Origin: an uncultured Succinivibrio sp.
GTDB lineage: Bacteria; Pseudomonadota; Gammaproteobacteria; Enterobacterales; Succinivibrionaceae
Direction: 5' to 3'
DNA length: 64,000 bases
NCBI GenBank assembly: GCA_900770725.1
Contig: CAAGLL010000030.1
Span: forward strand, 36,681 to 100,680
Part shown: positions 54,002 through 63,257 of the stretch, one piece after another
Numbering within the stretch: the first letter of the stretch is position 1
Layout of the letters: every line of letters starts with the position of its first letter
The notes under the pieces: model-generated
Database searches by the model: none
Told to the model about the DNA's origin: nothing
Seen by the model: only the letters and a program-made list of their open reading frames with translations
Made by a program: the position numbers and the translations under genes

Positions 54002-54631
54002 ATGAAGCTTGAAGACTTGCCGGAATTTGCCAGGAAGTACAAGAGGCGCGGCTACGACGTGCGCCTCAGGAACGGCTCGTACAGCCTCGTTAAGATCTGG
54101 AGCAGGCGCGAGTCCGGGAGGAAGTACCCGATGCTCCACCAAGAGTACGTGGGGATCATCGATCCCGCAAAAGGGCTGCTCCCGAAGATGGAGAAGCCTG
54201 ATCCTAAGAGGCGGAGGCTCGAGTGCGGTCTCAGCCGCTTCCTGCTTGCAAACTTCAGGCGCGATCTGCAGGCGGCCTCGCCCGATGGCGATCCGAAGCT
54301 CATCCGCGCCCGCCTGGCCATAGTGTTTTTCATCTACGGGCAGGCCTCTGCGAGGATGCTCGCCCTCACGGCCATGGAAGGGCACGATGATCCCGAGCTC
54401 ATCGAGGCGGCAGGCAGGATCCCGCAAGGCAGGATCTCAGAGCTTTCAAAAAAGCTCTGGGCGCTGATTGTGGCCGCAGTCCCTGACGAGTCCGACCGCC
54501 TGTGGCTGCTGGGCTTTTTAAGGCAGATGACCGTGAGGGATGACGCCGAGGGCGCCGCCCTTAAGGAGCCTGAGGGCATCCGGGATCCGATGCTTCTTGA
54601 AGTGCTTGGCAGGTACGGCCTCAAGATCTGA
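54002..54631 (+). CDS. Hypothetical protein resembling the N-terminal part of an IS1634-type transposase
   Basis: A 209-residue basic protein of unproven function. Its beginning, with RNGSYSLVKIWSRRESGRKYPMLHQ then EYVGIIDPAKGLL, resembles the small N-terminal beta domain of IS1634-like transposases (strand-turn-strand with YLGxI). The rest is helical (RARLAIVFFIYGQASARMLALTAME) and has no DDE motif. The transposase at 26360 lacks just such an N-terminus. It may be a remnant or a stand-alone accessory protein. No strong ribosome site is visible. Confidence 0.6.
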   Translation: MKLEDLPEFARKYKRRGYDVRLRNGSYSLVKIWSRRESGRKYPMLHQEYVGIIDPAKGLLPKMEKPDPKRRRLECGLSRFLLANFRRDLQAASPDGDPKLIRARLAIVFFIYGQASARMLALTAMEGHDDPELIEAAGRIPQGRISELSKKLWALIVAAVPDESDRLWLLGFLRQMTVRDDAEGAALKEPEGIRDPMLLEVLGRYGLKI

Positions 54632-54807
54632 CGGGCAGGGGATCTTGGGCGCGCAGGGATGCTTAAGCTGTTTCTTGCCGCCATTCCATTTGCGGATTTG
54701 AAAAATTGGAACGGAGGAGATGAGACGAAGGCGGCCCTGGTCAAGCAGGTCATCGGAAGGCCTGCGAGCAGGGCCGTTTCATCAGCGACTGGATCAGGAC
54801 TTAGAAT

Positions 54808-54873
54808 ATGAAATCCTTGATCCTTTTGACGGTGTTTCTGGTCTTGATACTCTGGGTCCAACCGGTGTATTGA
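54808..54873 (+). CDS. Very small hydrophobic peptide, Ibs-toxin-like
   Basis: A 21-codon frame encoding MKSLILLTVFLVLILWVQPVY, almost wholly hydrophobic with a basic second residue and a final tyrosine. Length and composition resemble the Ibs toxins of type I toxin-antitoxin loci in E. coli (18-19 residues, M-K/R-...-VIILIVLLLISF..Y). CAGGAC lies about 8 bases upstream of the ATG. A strong hairpin, GAGGGCGCA/TGCGCCCTC (54886-54915), follows 12 bases after the stop. A small frame like this can arise by chance, so the call is tentative. Confidence 0.4.
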   Translation: MKSLILLTVFLVLILWVQPVY

Positions 54874-54885
54874 TCAGTACCGCCT

Positions 54886-54923
54886 GAGGGCGCACGGCAT
54901 CCAACCTGCGCCCTCGCTTGTTA
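54886..54923 (+). terminator. Hairpin after the small peptide
   Basis: GAGGGCGCA (54886-54894) pairs with TGCGCCCTC (54907-54915), followed by GCTTGTTATTC. The remaining gap to 55089 shows no other gene. Confidence 0.6.
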
Positions 54924-55089
54924 TTCTAGGGGGCGTTCCAAGCCCTTTTCAAGGCGCTTTCTCCGGTTCATATCTTCTTCCTCTCCCATATCCATAATCG
55001 TTTGACCTTTCCAAACTGCGTGAAAACAGGTTGCGCCAAGGTATAAATCCTTCCAGCGGCGTCCTTGGCTCAATTTTCAATTTGTCATT

Positions 55090-57957
55090 TCATGCGCCTG
55101 CCATGGCCTTTTGGATGGACGAGCCTATCTTGTCGAAGTGGTCTTGGCCAAGCTCCCTTGCCATCTTCATCAGCATGACGGGGTATGGGCGCGAGGAGTA
55201 CATGTTGTCGCGCAGGAACGAGTCGTACAGCGAGGCGATCTGCTCGTGGTTGATGTCTCCTTGGAGCACCCACCACTTCTCAACCGATGGATGCCTTGTC
55301 AGCGCTTCATTGAAAGAGGTCCGGCTGCCAATGAAGAACAGATGCTTCTCGTCATCAACATAGAGGTCCTTGAGGAAGGCGTCCTCCTCGTTCATGCGCG
55401 GACGCAAGTCTGAAATGTGGTAGCCTTTGAAAGTTTCAAAGATATCTGAAATGTAATGATTTAACCGTGTGCTTCCTCCATACTGAACGCCGTGCGACTT
55501 GAGCTCGGCGACAATGCTCTGGGTGAAGTTGTCAAAAGATCCTCTTTTGCAGCGGGTCAAGTCCTTGAAGCTTATGTAGCGGCCGAGCTGGAGGCTGCGC
55601 GATTCCACGTTTGCGTTCCACTTGTCCACGAGGTAGTCGAGCCCGGTGGTGAACAGCGCTCTGACTACCTCGCTGGGGATCGACATGATGAAATCGTCAA
55701 ACCTGCTTGACGAGCGCAGTTCGTCCGCGTCTAGCTTCCAGTCCGAAGCCGGCCTGGTTTCAGGCTGCAGGAAGCGTTCTTCAATCCGCTCGACCACATT
55801 GGGGTGGATCTTGATCTTGACGGGAGTGAAGTTGAGCAGGATGGACAGCTTGCCGCCATCGTTGACGAGCATCAGGATGAGGTTCGTGCGGTGCGTCTTG
55901 TCAGTCACGCGGTCGCGGTGCGCCTTCATGGTGTTTTCCTTCGCCAGTTCCTCATCCTCGTCGATCGCGTGGTTGCTGCTAAGCGGCGGATCCTTTTTCC
56001 ATGGGCTGAAGCAGGTTTTGAAAAGCGCGGCTTTCTGATGCGGCGCAAGTTCAGCCGGGAAGTGCTCGACAGTGAACTTCTCAAGCGCCTTCAGCGACAA
56101 TCTTCCTTCAATGTCATGCGCAAACTCGCCGAGCATGCGGTCGCATTCGAAAACGTCTTCAAGAGGCGAGATCGCAAGGCGGCCGGTGGAGCGATCGATC
56201 ATCCCGAGCAGCCCTTCGGAGATAAAGGCCGCATTGGCTATCCATGGATCGAGGTTCGCGGGCTTCCCGCCGGTGACTATCCAGTCAAGACTGCGGTCAT
56301 CGAGCAGGCTGCGCTTTGCCGCAAGCTGGCTGAAGCAGGCCCTGCACTTGATGCCAAAGATCTTTTTGGGGATTCCTTGCGAATCCAAGCAGGCGGATCT
56401 CAGGTCGTCGCCGTTGAACTCGAAGCAGCCGGCCGTGAGGAACTGCCTGGCCTTGCCTTCATCCATGCCCTCTCCATCCGAGCAGGCGAAGCTAAGAAGC
56501 GCGTTTAGCAGGCTGCTCGTCTGTCCGCTATTCGGCTTGGCTTCCTCAAGGTCGAACTTGTTCATGACGATGTGCTGCACCGCGATGCCCATGTCGCGAA
56601 GCGCGTCAGCTGCCATGTAGAGATCCTTGCACGAGGTGACGATCGGATCCCTGGGGTTCCTTCCGACAAGGTCGGCGTAGAGATCGCGGAAATCCGGCGA
56701 CTGGTCGAGGACTGCAAGAACCGAGGAGCCTTCCGGCAAATCCCCGGCGATGGCCATGGCCTCCTGCGGGTTGGAAGCATGGGGCAGGGGTATGAACTCA
56801 AGCCTGCCTTTCCACGCGTTCATTTCCTTTTTGCTTGTGTCTTTGGGAACATATTCGGCGACAGCCCTTATGAGATCGATGCACTCCTCAAGCGTGCATT
56901 CCTCAGGGTGGAGGCGCGTGTCCATGACGTAGATCCTGAACTTCCCCTCAATCTGCAGCCTGGCGGTCTCCGTCTTGCATTGGCGCAGATGAAGCATGAG
57001 CGGCTCAAGCTCAAGTCCGATGCCGCGGCTCCCTTCGACAAGGGCCTCCTGCTGGCGCTTGAGGATCAGAGCCTTGGACATGAGCATCTTCTCGTAGTTC
57101 TCGATGTTGATGTAGTCGGGCAGGAATTTTCTGCTGCCGGCTTTTCTGGCGTCCACGTAGACGAGATACGGCCCCTTGTCCTCAGGTTCGCCGTAGCCTG
57201 CGACCAGCGGGTATATGGATGACTCGTCAGGCGAGAGCCTCATCTTGAAGAAAGTGTCGATGCTCCCGCCCATGTCCGGGCTGTACATTGCCAGGTAGAC
57301 GCGCCTGAGATCGGGCTCAAGCAGGATGGGGGCCATCCCATTGCCGTCGCAGTCTATGCCGAATCCCAGGAGGCCGGCGCGGTTTATCTTGACCTGGCGC
57401 TGCGTGAGCATCGCGCCCCTGTAGATGCCCTTTTTGGCGAACTTCTTGTCGACCGTGAAGTGGTCGCCGCCTATGTAGTCGCCCTTGTAATCGGGTTGGC
57501 AGTTGGCAAGCTTGCGCAGGAGGCTGATGGTGCCTTCCTGAGAGATGTTCCAGGCTTCCTCAAGCGATGACGGATAGGGATAGGCTTTAACTCGGCTGCC
57601 TTGTTCCGATAGCGCAGCTGCCCTCTCTTTCGTCTCCTTGCTTGGATTCTTGTCGGGCGAATAGTCGAGCACGGGCGGCACGGCGCTGCCGTCCAAGGTC
57701 GCAAACGCGAAGATGTGGGTCTTGGGGCTTTCATCGCGGGGGTCCTGGTAATCCACTTTCAGCCGCTGGAAGGCCTGCCGGTCCTTGAGCCCGGTGAACC
57801 TGCCGTTGCCCATGCGCGGCTGCTTGAAATACTTGGTCGTGGCCTTGTAAATCCAGACCTTCAAGTTCTGTGCGGCCGCAAAATCGATCCCCTTTACGAT
57901 CAGGTTGAACGTTTCCACCGCAACGGCCTGGTCGCTTATGCGCTTTTTCCTTCCCAT
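55090..57957 (-). CDS. Large unassigned protein, possible divergent MID-PIWI (pPIWI_RE-like) component
   Basis: A 955-residue soluble protein with no signal or membrane segment; no named family is certain. The start at 57957 has AAGGAG at 6 bases. The middle (about 400-480) reads like an Argonaute MID domain, with VLAVLDQSPDFRDLYADLVG then ADALRDMGIAVQHIVM (Gln461), the pattern 'k..l...gi..Q.i'. The end, SFLRDNMYSSRPYPVMLMKMARELG (Arg923 to Gly937), recalls the conserved tail of PIWI domains. FFIGSRTSF (Arg879) and VEKWW (Glu893) could be the R and E of pPIWI_RE proteins. It is 29 bases downstream of the helicase-nuclease gene and clearly forms an operon with it. Confidence 0.9.
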   Translation of the reverse strand: MGRKKRISDQAVAVETFNLIVKGIDFAAAQNLKVWIYKATTKYFKQPRMGNGRFTGLKDRQAFQRLKVDYQDPRDESPKTHIFAFATLDGSAVPPVLDYSPDKNPSKETKERAAALSEQGSRVKAYPYPSSLEEAWNISQEGTISLLRKLANCQPDYKGDYIGGDHFTVDKKFAKKGIYRGAMLTQRQVKINRAGLLGFGIDCDGNGMAPILLEPDLRRVYLAMYSPDMGGSIDTFFKMRLSPDESSIYPLVAGYGEPEDKGPYLVYVDARKAGSRKFLPDYINIENYEKMLMSKALILKRQQEALVEGSRGIGLELEPLMLHLRQCKTETARLQIEGKFRIYVMDTRLHPEECTLEECIDLIRAVAEYVPKDTSKKEMNAWKGRLEFIPLPHASNPQEAMAIAGDLPEGSSVLAVLDQSPDFRDLYADLVGRNPRDPIVTSCKDLYMAADALRDMGIAVQHIVMNKFDLEEAKPNSGQTSSLLNALLSFACSDGEGMDEGKARQFLTAGCFEFNGDDLRSACLDSQGIPKKIFGIKCRACFSQLAAKRSLLDDRSLDWIVTGGKPANLDPWIANAAFISEGLLGMIDRSTGRLAISPLEDVFECDRMLGEFAHDIEGRLSLKALEKFTVEHFPAELAPHQKAALFKTCFSPWKKDPPLSSNHAIDEDEELAKENTMKAHRDRVTDKTHRTNLILMLVNDGGKLSILLNFTPVKIKIHPNVVERIEERFLQPETRPASDWKLDADELRSSSRFDDFIMSIPSEVVRALFTTGLDYLVDKWNANVESRSLQLGRYISFKDLTRCKRGSFDNFTQSIVAELKSHGVQYGGSTRLNHYISDIFETFKGYHISDLRPRMNEEDAFLKDLYVDDEKHLFFIGSRTSFNEALTRHPSVEKWWVLQGDINHEQIASLYDSFLRDNMYSSRPYPVMLMKMARELGQDHFDKIGSSIQKAMAGA

Positions 57958-57986
57958 GGCAAACTCCTTGCTGTTTGAAAATAAAG

Positions 57987-60900
57987 TCAATCACTGGGTA
58001 GTCCATCGATTTGGGCACGGTCGTCACGAGCCCATCCGACGAGGTTTATGAAGTCTTCCGTAAGCCTTGCGCAGCGCGGCACGCCATCCTCGCTGCACTC
58101 AAGCTCATAGGCGCCGTCGAGGAAGATGACGTCGGACTGCGCGTAGTCCGATGCCGTATAGCGCCAGCCATCGCGGGCAATGGGGATCAGGCGCTCCTGT
58201 CCCTGGGACGACGGATCGGGGTCGATGCGGGCAAGCAGCAGGCGCGGGCCTGCCGTAAGGGAGGATCGCTGGGCGTTGATGAAGGCAAGGCGCATTTGTT
58301 CTGCCTCATGGCGCGCCGCTCCCTCGATCGTCCTCAGCGCACGGATCTTGCCGCAGATGAGCCTTCCGGTCTTGAAGTAGGTCTGCTTGTCCGGATCGGC
58401 GATGGCCTCGCGCGCCTGGGAGATGAAGTCGCGCCCTTCGCTGCGCTTGCGCGCCGAGGTGCTCCAGGTCTTGGCATCCACGCATAGCCCTCCGTAGTCG
58501 TGGAAGCTGAAGTCGTAGTACTCGAAGCATCCGAGGGCCTCGCCGCCGCCCATCAGGTTGGGGTGCAGCCCTCCAGCTAGGAAGCACTTGCCGAGGTTCT
58601 CCTCGGAGAGTGCAGGCGAAATCAGGTAGTAGAGCGCATATGGCTGGATGGCGCATCTGTCGAAGAACCTGTCGGTCGGCCTGCAGTAGCGTCCTGCCCT
58701 TAGCACCGTGGTGGCAAAGAGCCTGCGGTAGGCGTTGAACTCGATCCTGGCGGAGGCGTCCGATGCGGCGCCATTCCTTTCCGGGAGAATGTCCTCGTCG
58801 CCTTCCTCGGTGCCCATGCCGTCAAGAGCGGCATCGAACTTGAGCTCGTGGAGCTTGTCCAAGGCGTAGAAGCGGCACGGCGTGTCGCTTGGCTTGCTCT
58901 CCCAGGCATCCGCGATCTGGCCGTCCCCGCCGTCAGCACTGTACCAAAAACCGCGCTGGCCCTGCAGCTTTGGAGGCTTGATCTGGCATATCCAGTCGCA
59001 AGCCTTCACGCACCCGCACTGGCCATCGGCGGCATTGTCGCTGATGCACAGCCAGCGCATGAATTTCGCCGCTGCCGCGGCGACCATGTCGTCCGCGCTC
59101 CTTGACGATGCCATGGCGGAGTCGAAGTCTTCCCACTCGCCATCGCTCCAGTACGCCATGCCGTTGCCGCACCTGGGCATCAGCCTCTCCTGGGCGCGGC
59201 GCTTTTGCACTTCCGCATCCAGCCAGTTGCGGATCCGGATGGCAACTTCATTGTTTTTCCTGACCTCGTTGCCTTTGAAGGCCATGAAGCCAGGGAGTTG
59301 CCTGAAGTCCTGGTACATGTCCAAGGCGCTGAAGCAGAAGTTGCGCATCACAGTGCTGCGCCTGGCCTTCGTGTAAAGCCTGGCAAAGAGCTTGAAGATC
59401 TCCTTGTTGGCTTGGGAAGGCCTCCCTCCGCCGTGGAAGCAGGAATTGATCCGATCCTTGAGGTGCACGAAGCCCGAGATGACCGCTGAAGCCGGCACGG
59501 GGGCGCTTTGGAAGCTCACCAAGCCGCCAGGCACGGCGTTCTCACGCCCCCACGACTCGGACTGCATGAGCTTGCTGAACACCAGTCTGTTGATGGTTGA
59601 GAGGCCTCTCGTATTCAGGGGCATGACCTGCATGTACCTCAAGAGCATCTCAGCGGGCTTTCTCGAACACGACTTGTCTTCCGCATCGCAATTGAAAACC
59701 ACCGAGAGATCGCCTATCGGAGATGGCGTGCGATCCAGGCGCCCCAGCATCTGGATGGCCGCAGCCGTGCACTTTGCCGCGCAGTCGAATGATTTCTTGT
59801 ACTCGGTGTTGATGAGGTAAAGCTGGTCGCGCAGCTGGGACACAGCCTTCTTGACCGCCCACCCGGCACTTGCCGAGCTTCCGCCAGGCTGGTGGACAAG
59901 GCTCAGGTCGCACATCAGCTGCTCGACGCAGCCTTCGCTGATGAGCCCTCCCTTTGCCGCAGCGACCACGTTGTAGATGAACTGCGGGATCTTGGGGTCG
60001 GAGCTGTCGCCGTCTATAAGCTCCCTCCGAATGGTCTTGTCATCGAGATCGAAGTGGAAGTGCTCAAAGCCGATCAGGAAGAACGAGTTGATGTCGCGAA
60101 GTGCCGTCTTGCCAAGCCTGGGGTCGAAGCACTTGTAGAGCAGGTTTACGCCGGTGGATGCTGACTTGATCTGAGTGGAGAGCAGCAACCCCTCGCAATC
60201 GCCATGCTCTTGCGCAAGCGGAGCCAAGAGGCGCTCGTAGAACTCCCGAAAGCCCGGGCGCTTCTGCGCGGCGGCGTCCATGAACACGATCCTGATGGGG
60301 AGCGAGCCTTCCTTGGACATGAAAACAAGCTTGAATGCGCAGTCGCCGAATCCATCCGCAGCGCCTATGGATTCGGCTTCAAGGCATGGGAATGCCTTCT
60401 TGAAACGGTCGGCAAAGAGCTTGATGTCCTGGTTCCAGAACGCGTCGATTCCTGCCAGTGCCTGCACGAACTGCTTGAATGGCTTGAAGGTGAAGTCGTA
60501 GGAGATGTGGCACTGGAAGAGCCTGCGGCCGTCCTTGCCGCGCTCGCTTGAGAGCCTTGCGGCATGCAAGGCGCATCCCAGATGCTCCATCAGCCTCTTG
60601 ACGCGCATCTCAATCGTGTTGTCCTGGGCATCTGGATCGAGCAGCTTCACGAAGGTGTGCAGCAGATCCTCTTCCATGGCTTGTGAGCCTGTTTTCGCCG
60701 GAGGATTTGAAGCGAATGCACTGTAGAAGTACATGGCCTGCTCGCTCTTTGGAGGGATCGACAGGCGAGCTGAATCGATGAAGCTTGAAAACTCGTCGCG
60801 CAGGCTCAGGCGCGGGCTGAAGCGAAACCTGCCGGCGCTTGCCATCTCGTCGATGCCGCGCGACTTCCAGCGGGACTCGAGCAGGTGAGCAATCGAGCGC

Positions 60901-63257
60901 CCGAGCGAGCCCTCAAGCTGCGGATCATCCATCCCAAGGACGATGTGCCTGTGGCCGCCGCCTTTCTTGGCGGCCTCCCTCTCGTTGAAGGATCTGCACA
61001 TCTCCACCTCGGCCATGAAGTTGAAGTTGCTGGCTGCGCGCTCGATCATCACTGTGGCCGATGACAGGAAGACGATGTTCTTCGAGATGGCGGAAAAGAG
61101 GAGCAGCTCTGGCGAGCCTACGATCCTTCCGGTGCGGAACCTGACTTCCGGAGTGGCCTCCCTGATCCTTGCCAGATCCTGATCGAGGAAGAAGAACCAG
61201 TAGGAGAAGCCGTACAGGAAGAATGGATCGATGTCGGGGCCGGCATCGCGGAAGCTTCTGACATTAGTCAGGAGATAGCGCTTGGAAAACATGTTCGAGA
61301 GCGTTCGGGCGATCTCGCCATATTCCATGCCGTTGGCGCATTCCGACCAGACCAGGTTGACATTCCTGTCATAGACGTAGCGGTTCTTGCGATAGCCGAG
61401 ATCGCTTCCATCGAGCACCATGCGGCCCACGAGGTCGGTGATGACGCGCATGTAGCGCGAGATGTGGCAGAACTTCATCTGGTCCCGAAGCTTCGCCAGG
61501 CGCTTGGGATCATCGCCGGCAATCTCGCGCATCCTCCTGTACTCCTGGCCGATGTCGGTGAGGTAGAGGACATCGTCATCGCCCTTGCCGCCGCGGCGCA
61601 CGTAAAGCGGCCTGTACAAGCTGGCCAATGCGCTGCCCTGGAAGGCCCAGAAGTTTTCCTTGCTGATGTTTGCTATCGGGCTCATGCATACGTGGGACGT
61701 GAGCTCATGGTGCACGAGCGAAAGCCAATTGCGCGAGCTGCTCCTCGCATCCGCAAGCCCTCCAGACTCGATCTCCTTGAGCAGCTTTTCGGTCAACTCC
61801 ATGGCCGCAGGCCCGAACAGCCCTAGCTTCACGCATTCCTTGTAGGTTATGAGCCTGATCTTAAAGAAGCCTCCAGTGCCGAAGGCCTCGCTGATGAAGT
61901 CACCCTTGTCAGCGTCTTGCGCGTTCATGAGGATCGGTGGGGTGATTTGCGCGGATCGCATGAACGTGGCCAGGACCTCCTGGGGAGTGACTATCTGGCA
62001 GCTGTCCACCAGGGACGAGAGCATGAAGTCCCGGGTGGAATCCGCTTCATCGATGAAGAGCACGCAGCCTTGGATGCGCTCGAGATCCAAGTAGTTTTCG
62101 CCGTCGAAGAAGGCGTTCAGAAGCTTGCTGGTCGTCGTTATGAGAAGCCTGCCTTCCTCGCGCCATAGCATCGCCGGCAAAAGAGCGCGGCAGGCAAGCG
62201 AGCTCTTGAACTCCTCGATATACCCGCGAACCTTGTCGGCTTTGGCAGGATTGGACTTATCCCACTCGTCGGCGCGGTGCATGAGCATGGCGATCTTCCC
62301 GGCAAAGATGTTTATGAAACCGGAAGCATCGTGCTCGACTTCTTCCTCATGCCGCCTGCGCGGCTCGTCAAATCCAGTTATGATGATGTCTCCAGACTCC
62401 ACGTCACCGCCATCTTCCTGGACGGGATCCAATTGGCCTGCAAGCTTGAGCAAAAGCCGGATCCATTGGTCTGAGCGGGGACGGGTTGGCTTTGCGAGGT
62501 AGCCGTATTTGTCGAGCACGTCCTCAATCTGGTCTCGCTCGCGCTTTGAGAAAACCGGGCAGGTCTCCTCGTTCAGGTTCACATTGAACTCATGGGGATC
62601 GGCCTTGATGAGCCTGTAGTCGACGCGCATCCTCAAGAGCGCATCGACGCTTTCCTTAAAGGCAATTGCCGCGAGCCTTTCAAGCGCGTCATGCAGTTTT
62701 GGCTTGTCTTCTTTGCTGCCTGGCGCGCCGGCTTTCTTCCCATCCTCATCGAGCACGGCCCTCAGCATTTTCTCAATGCTTCCCTTGTTCGGGACCTTGT
62801 CGCTGAGCACGGCCGGAGTGAGGTTGTAGGGCAGATTGTCGCCAGGCCTCCTTCGCCCGAGGATTGCGGTTGCAAAGATTGAAACGTTCCTTGGCAAAAC
62901 GAAGAAGCTGCGCGGCGTCTTTCCTGAGGGATCTTTCCTATGGAGCGCACGCCCAAGCTCGATCTCTTGCTCGTTGATGATGTTGTTGGTTGGCTCGCAG
63001 AGGATGGTTCTCAGTCCATGGCGGTACACCACGTCCACGAATGAATCGCCGGGCTCTTGGAGTTCATCAAGCACCGCTTCAAGCACGCGCGTGATATCGG
63101 AGGTTTTTCCAGTTCCAGTTGGGGAATAGACCCTGAAAAGCCCGCCGCCGCGGAGCGGATGATTGGGATCTGCCTCGTTCAAGTTCAGAACAGACTTGCA
63201 GCAGCGCATGTAATATGCGGCGTTCGGATTTGAATTTGAAGATGAGACCACAGCCAT
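57987..63257 (-). CDS. Giant SF2 helicase with C-terminal PD-(D/E)XK-like nuclease motif
   Basis: A 1756-residue cytoplasmic protein. The start at 63257 follows GGAGG; an ATG at 63278 is poorer. Helicase motifs: Walker A YSPTGTGKT (44-52), motif Ia-like CEPTNNIINEQ, motif II FIDEAD (about 401-406), motif V-like SASTGVNL, and motif VI IQMLGRLDRT (Gln1169, Arg1173, Arg1176). A cysteine cluster lies at 1404, 1414, 1416, 1420 and 1424. Near the end are Glu1579, Asp1582 and Asp1594-Ala-Lys1596 (YYDF...CVDAKTW), the spacing of a restriction-endonuclease-fold site. Very long insert between motifs I and II. Operon with the PIWI-like gene suggests DNA or R-loop targeting in defence; that role is inference. 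Confidence 0.92.
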   Translation of the reverse strand: MAVVSSSNSNPNAAYYMRCCKSVLNLNEADPNHPLRGGGLFRVYSPTGTGKTSDITRVLEAVLDELQEPGDSFVDVVYRHGLRTILCEPTNNIINEQEIELGRALHRKDPSGKTPRSFFVLPRNVSIFATAILGRRRPGDNLPYNLTPAVLSDKVPNKGSIEKMLRAVLDEDGKKAGAPGSKEDKPKLHDALERLAAIAFKESVDALLRMRVDYRLIKADPHEFNVNLNEETCPVFSKRERDQIEDVLDKYGYLAKPTRPRSDQWIRLLLKLAGQLDPVQEDGGDVESGDIIITGFDEPRRRHEEEVEHDASGFINIFAGKIAMLMHRADEWDKSNPAKADKVRGYIEEFKSSLACRALLPAMLWREEGRLLITTTSKLLNAFFDGENYLDLERIQGCVLFIDEADSTRDFMLSSLVDSCQIVTPQEVLATFMRSAQITPPILMNAQDADKGDFISEAFGTGGFFKIRLITYKECVKLGLFGPAAMELTEKLLKEIESGGLADARSSSRNWLSLVHHELTSHVCMSPIANISKENFWAFQGSALASLYRPLYVRRGGKGDDDVLYLTDIGQEYRRMREIAGDDPKRLAKLRDQMKFCHISRYMRVITDLVGRMVLDGSDLGYRKNRYVYDRNVNLVWSECANGMEYGEIARTLSNMFSKRYLLTNVRSFRDAGPDIDPFFLYGFSYWFFFLDQDLARIREATPEVRFRTGRIVGSPELLLFSAISKNIVFLSSATVMIERAASNFNFMAEVEMCRSFNEREAAKKGGGHRHIVLGMDDPQLEGSLGRSIAHLLESRWKSRGIDEMASAGRFRFSPRLSLRDEFSSFIDSARLSIPPKSEQAMYFYSAFASNPPAKTGSQAMEEDLLHTFVKLLDPDAQDNTIEMRVKRLMEHLGCALHAARLSSERGKDGRRLFQCHISYDFTFKPFKQFVQALAGIDAFWNQDIKLFADRFKKAFPCLEAESIGAADGFGDCAFKLVFMSKEGSLPIRIVFMDAAAQKRPGFREFYERLLAPLAQEHGDCEGLLLSTQIKSASTGVNLLYKCFDPRLGKTALRDINSFFLIGFEHFHFDLDDKTIRRELIDGDSSDPKIPQFIYNVVAAAKGGLISEGCVEQLMCDLSLVHQPGGSSASAGWAVKKAVSQLRDQLYLINTEYKKSFDCAAKCTAAAIQMLGRLDRTPSPIGDLSVVFNCDAEDKSCSRKPAEMLLRYMQVMPLNTRGLSTINRLVFSKLMQSESWGRENAVPGGLVSFQSAPVPASAVISGFVHLKDRINSCFHGGGRPSQANKEIFKLFARLYTKARRSTVMRNFCFSALDMYQDFRQLPGFMAFKGNEVRKNNEVAIRIRNWLDAEVQKRRAQERLMPRCGNGMAYWSDGEWEDFDSAMASSRSADDMVAAAAAKFMRWLCISDNAADGQCGCVKACDWICQIKPPKLQGQRGFWYSADGGDGQIADAWESKPSDTPCRFYALDKLHELKFDAALDGMGTEEGDEDILPERNGAASDASARIEFNAYRRLFATTVLRAGRYCRPTDRFFDRCAIQPYALYYLISPALSEENLGKCFLAGGLHPNLMGGGEALGCFEYYDFSFHDYGGLCVDAKTWSTSARKRSEGRDFISQAREAIADPDKQTYFKTGRLICGKIRALRTIEGAARHEAEQMRLAFINAQRSSLTAGPRLLLARIDPDPSSQGQERLIPIARDGWRYTASDYAQSDVIFLDGAYELECSEDGVPRCARLTEDFINLVGWARDDRAQIDGLPSD

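Noticed and set aside
57987..63257. Druantia DruE or DISARM-type helicase
   Set aside because: Size and the cysteine cluster are reminiscent, but no recognisable DUF1998 pattern or the other genes of those systems are present; left as unassigned SF2 helicase-nuclease.
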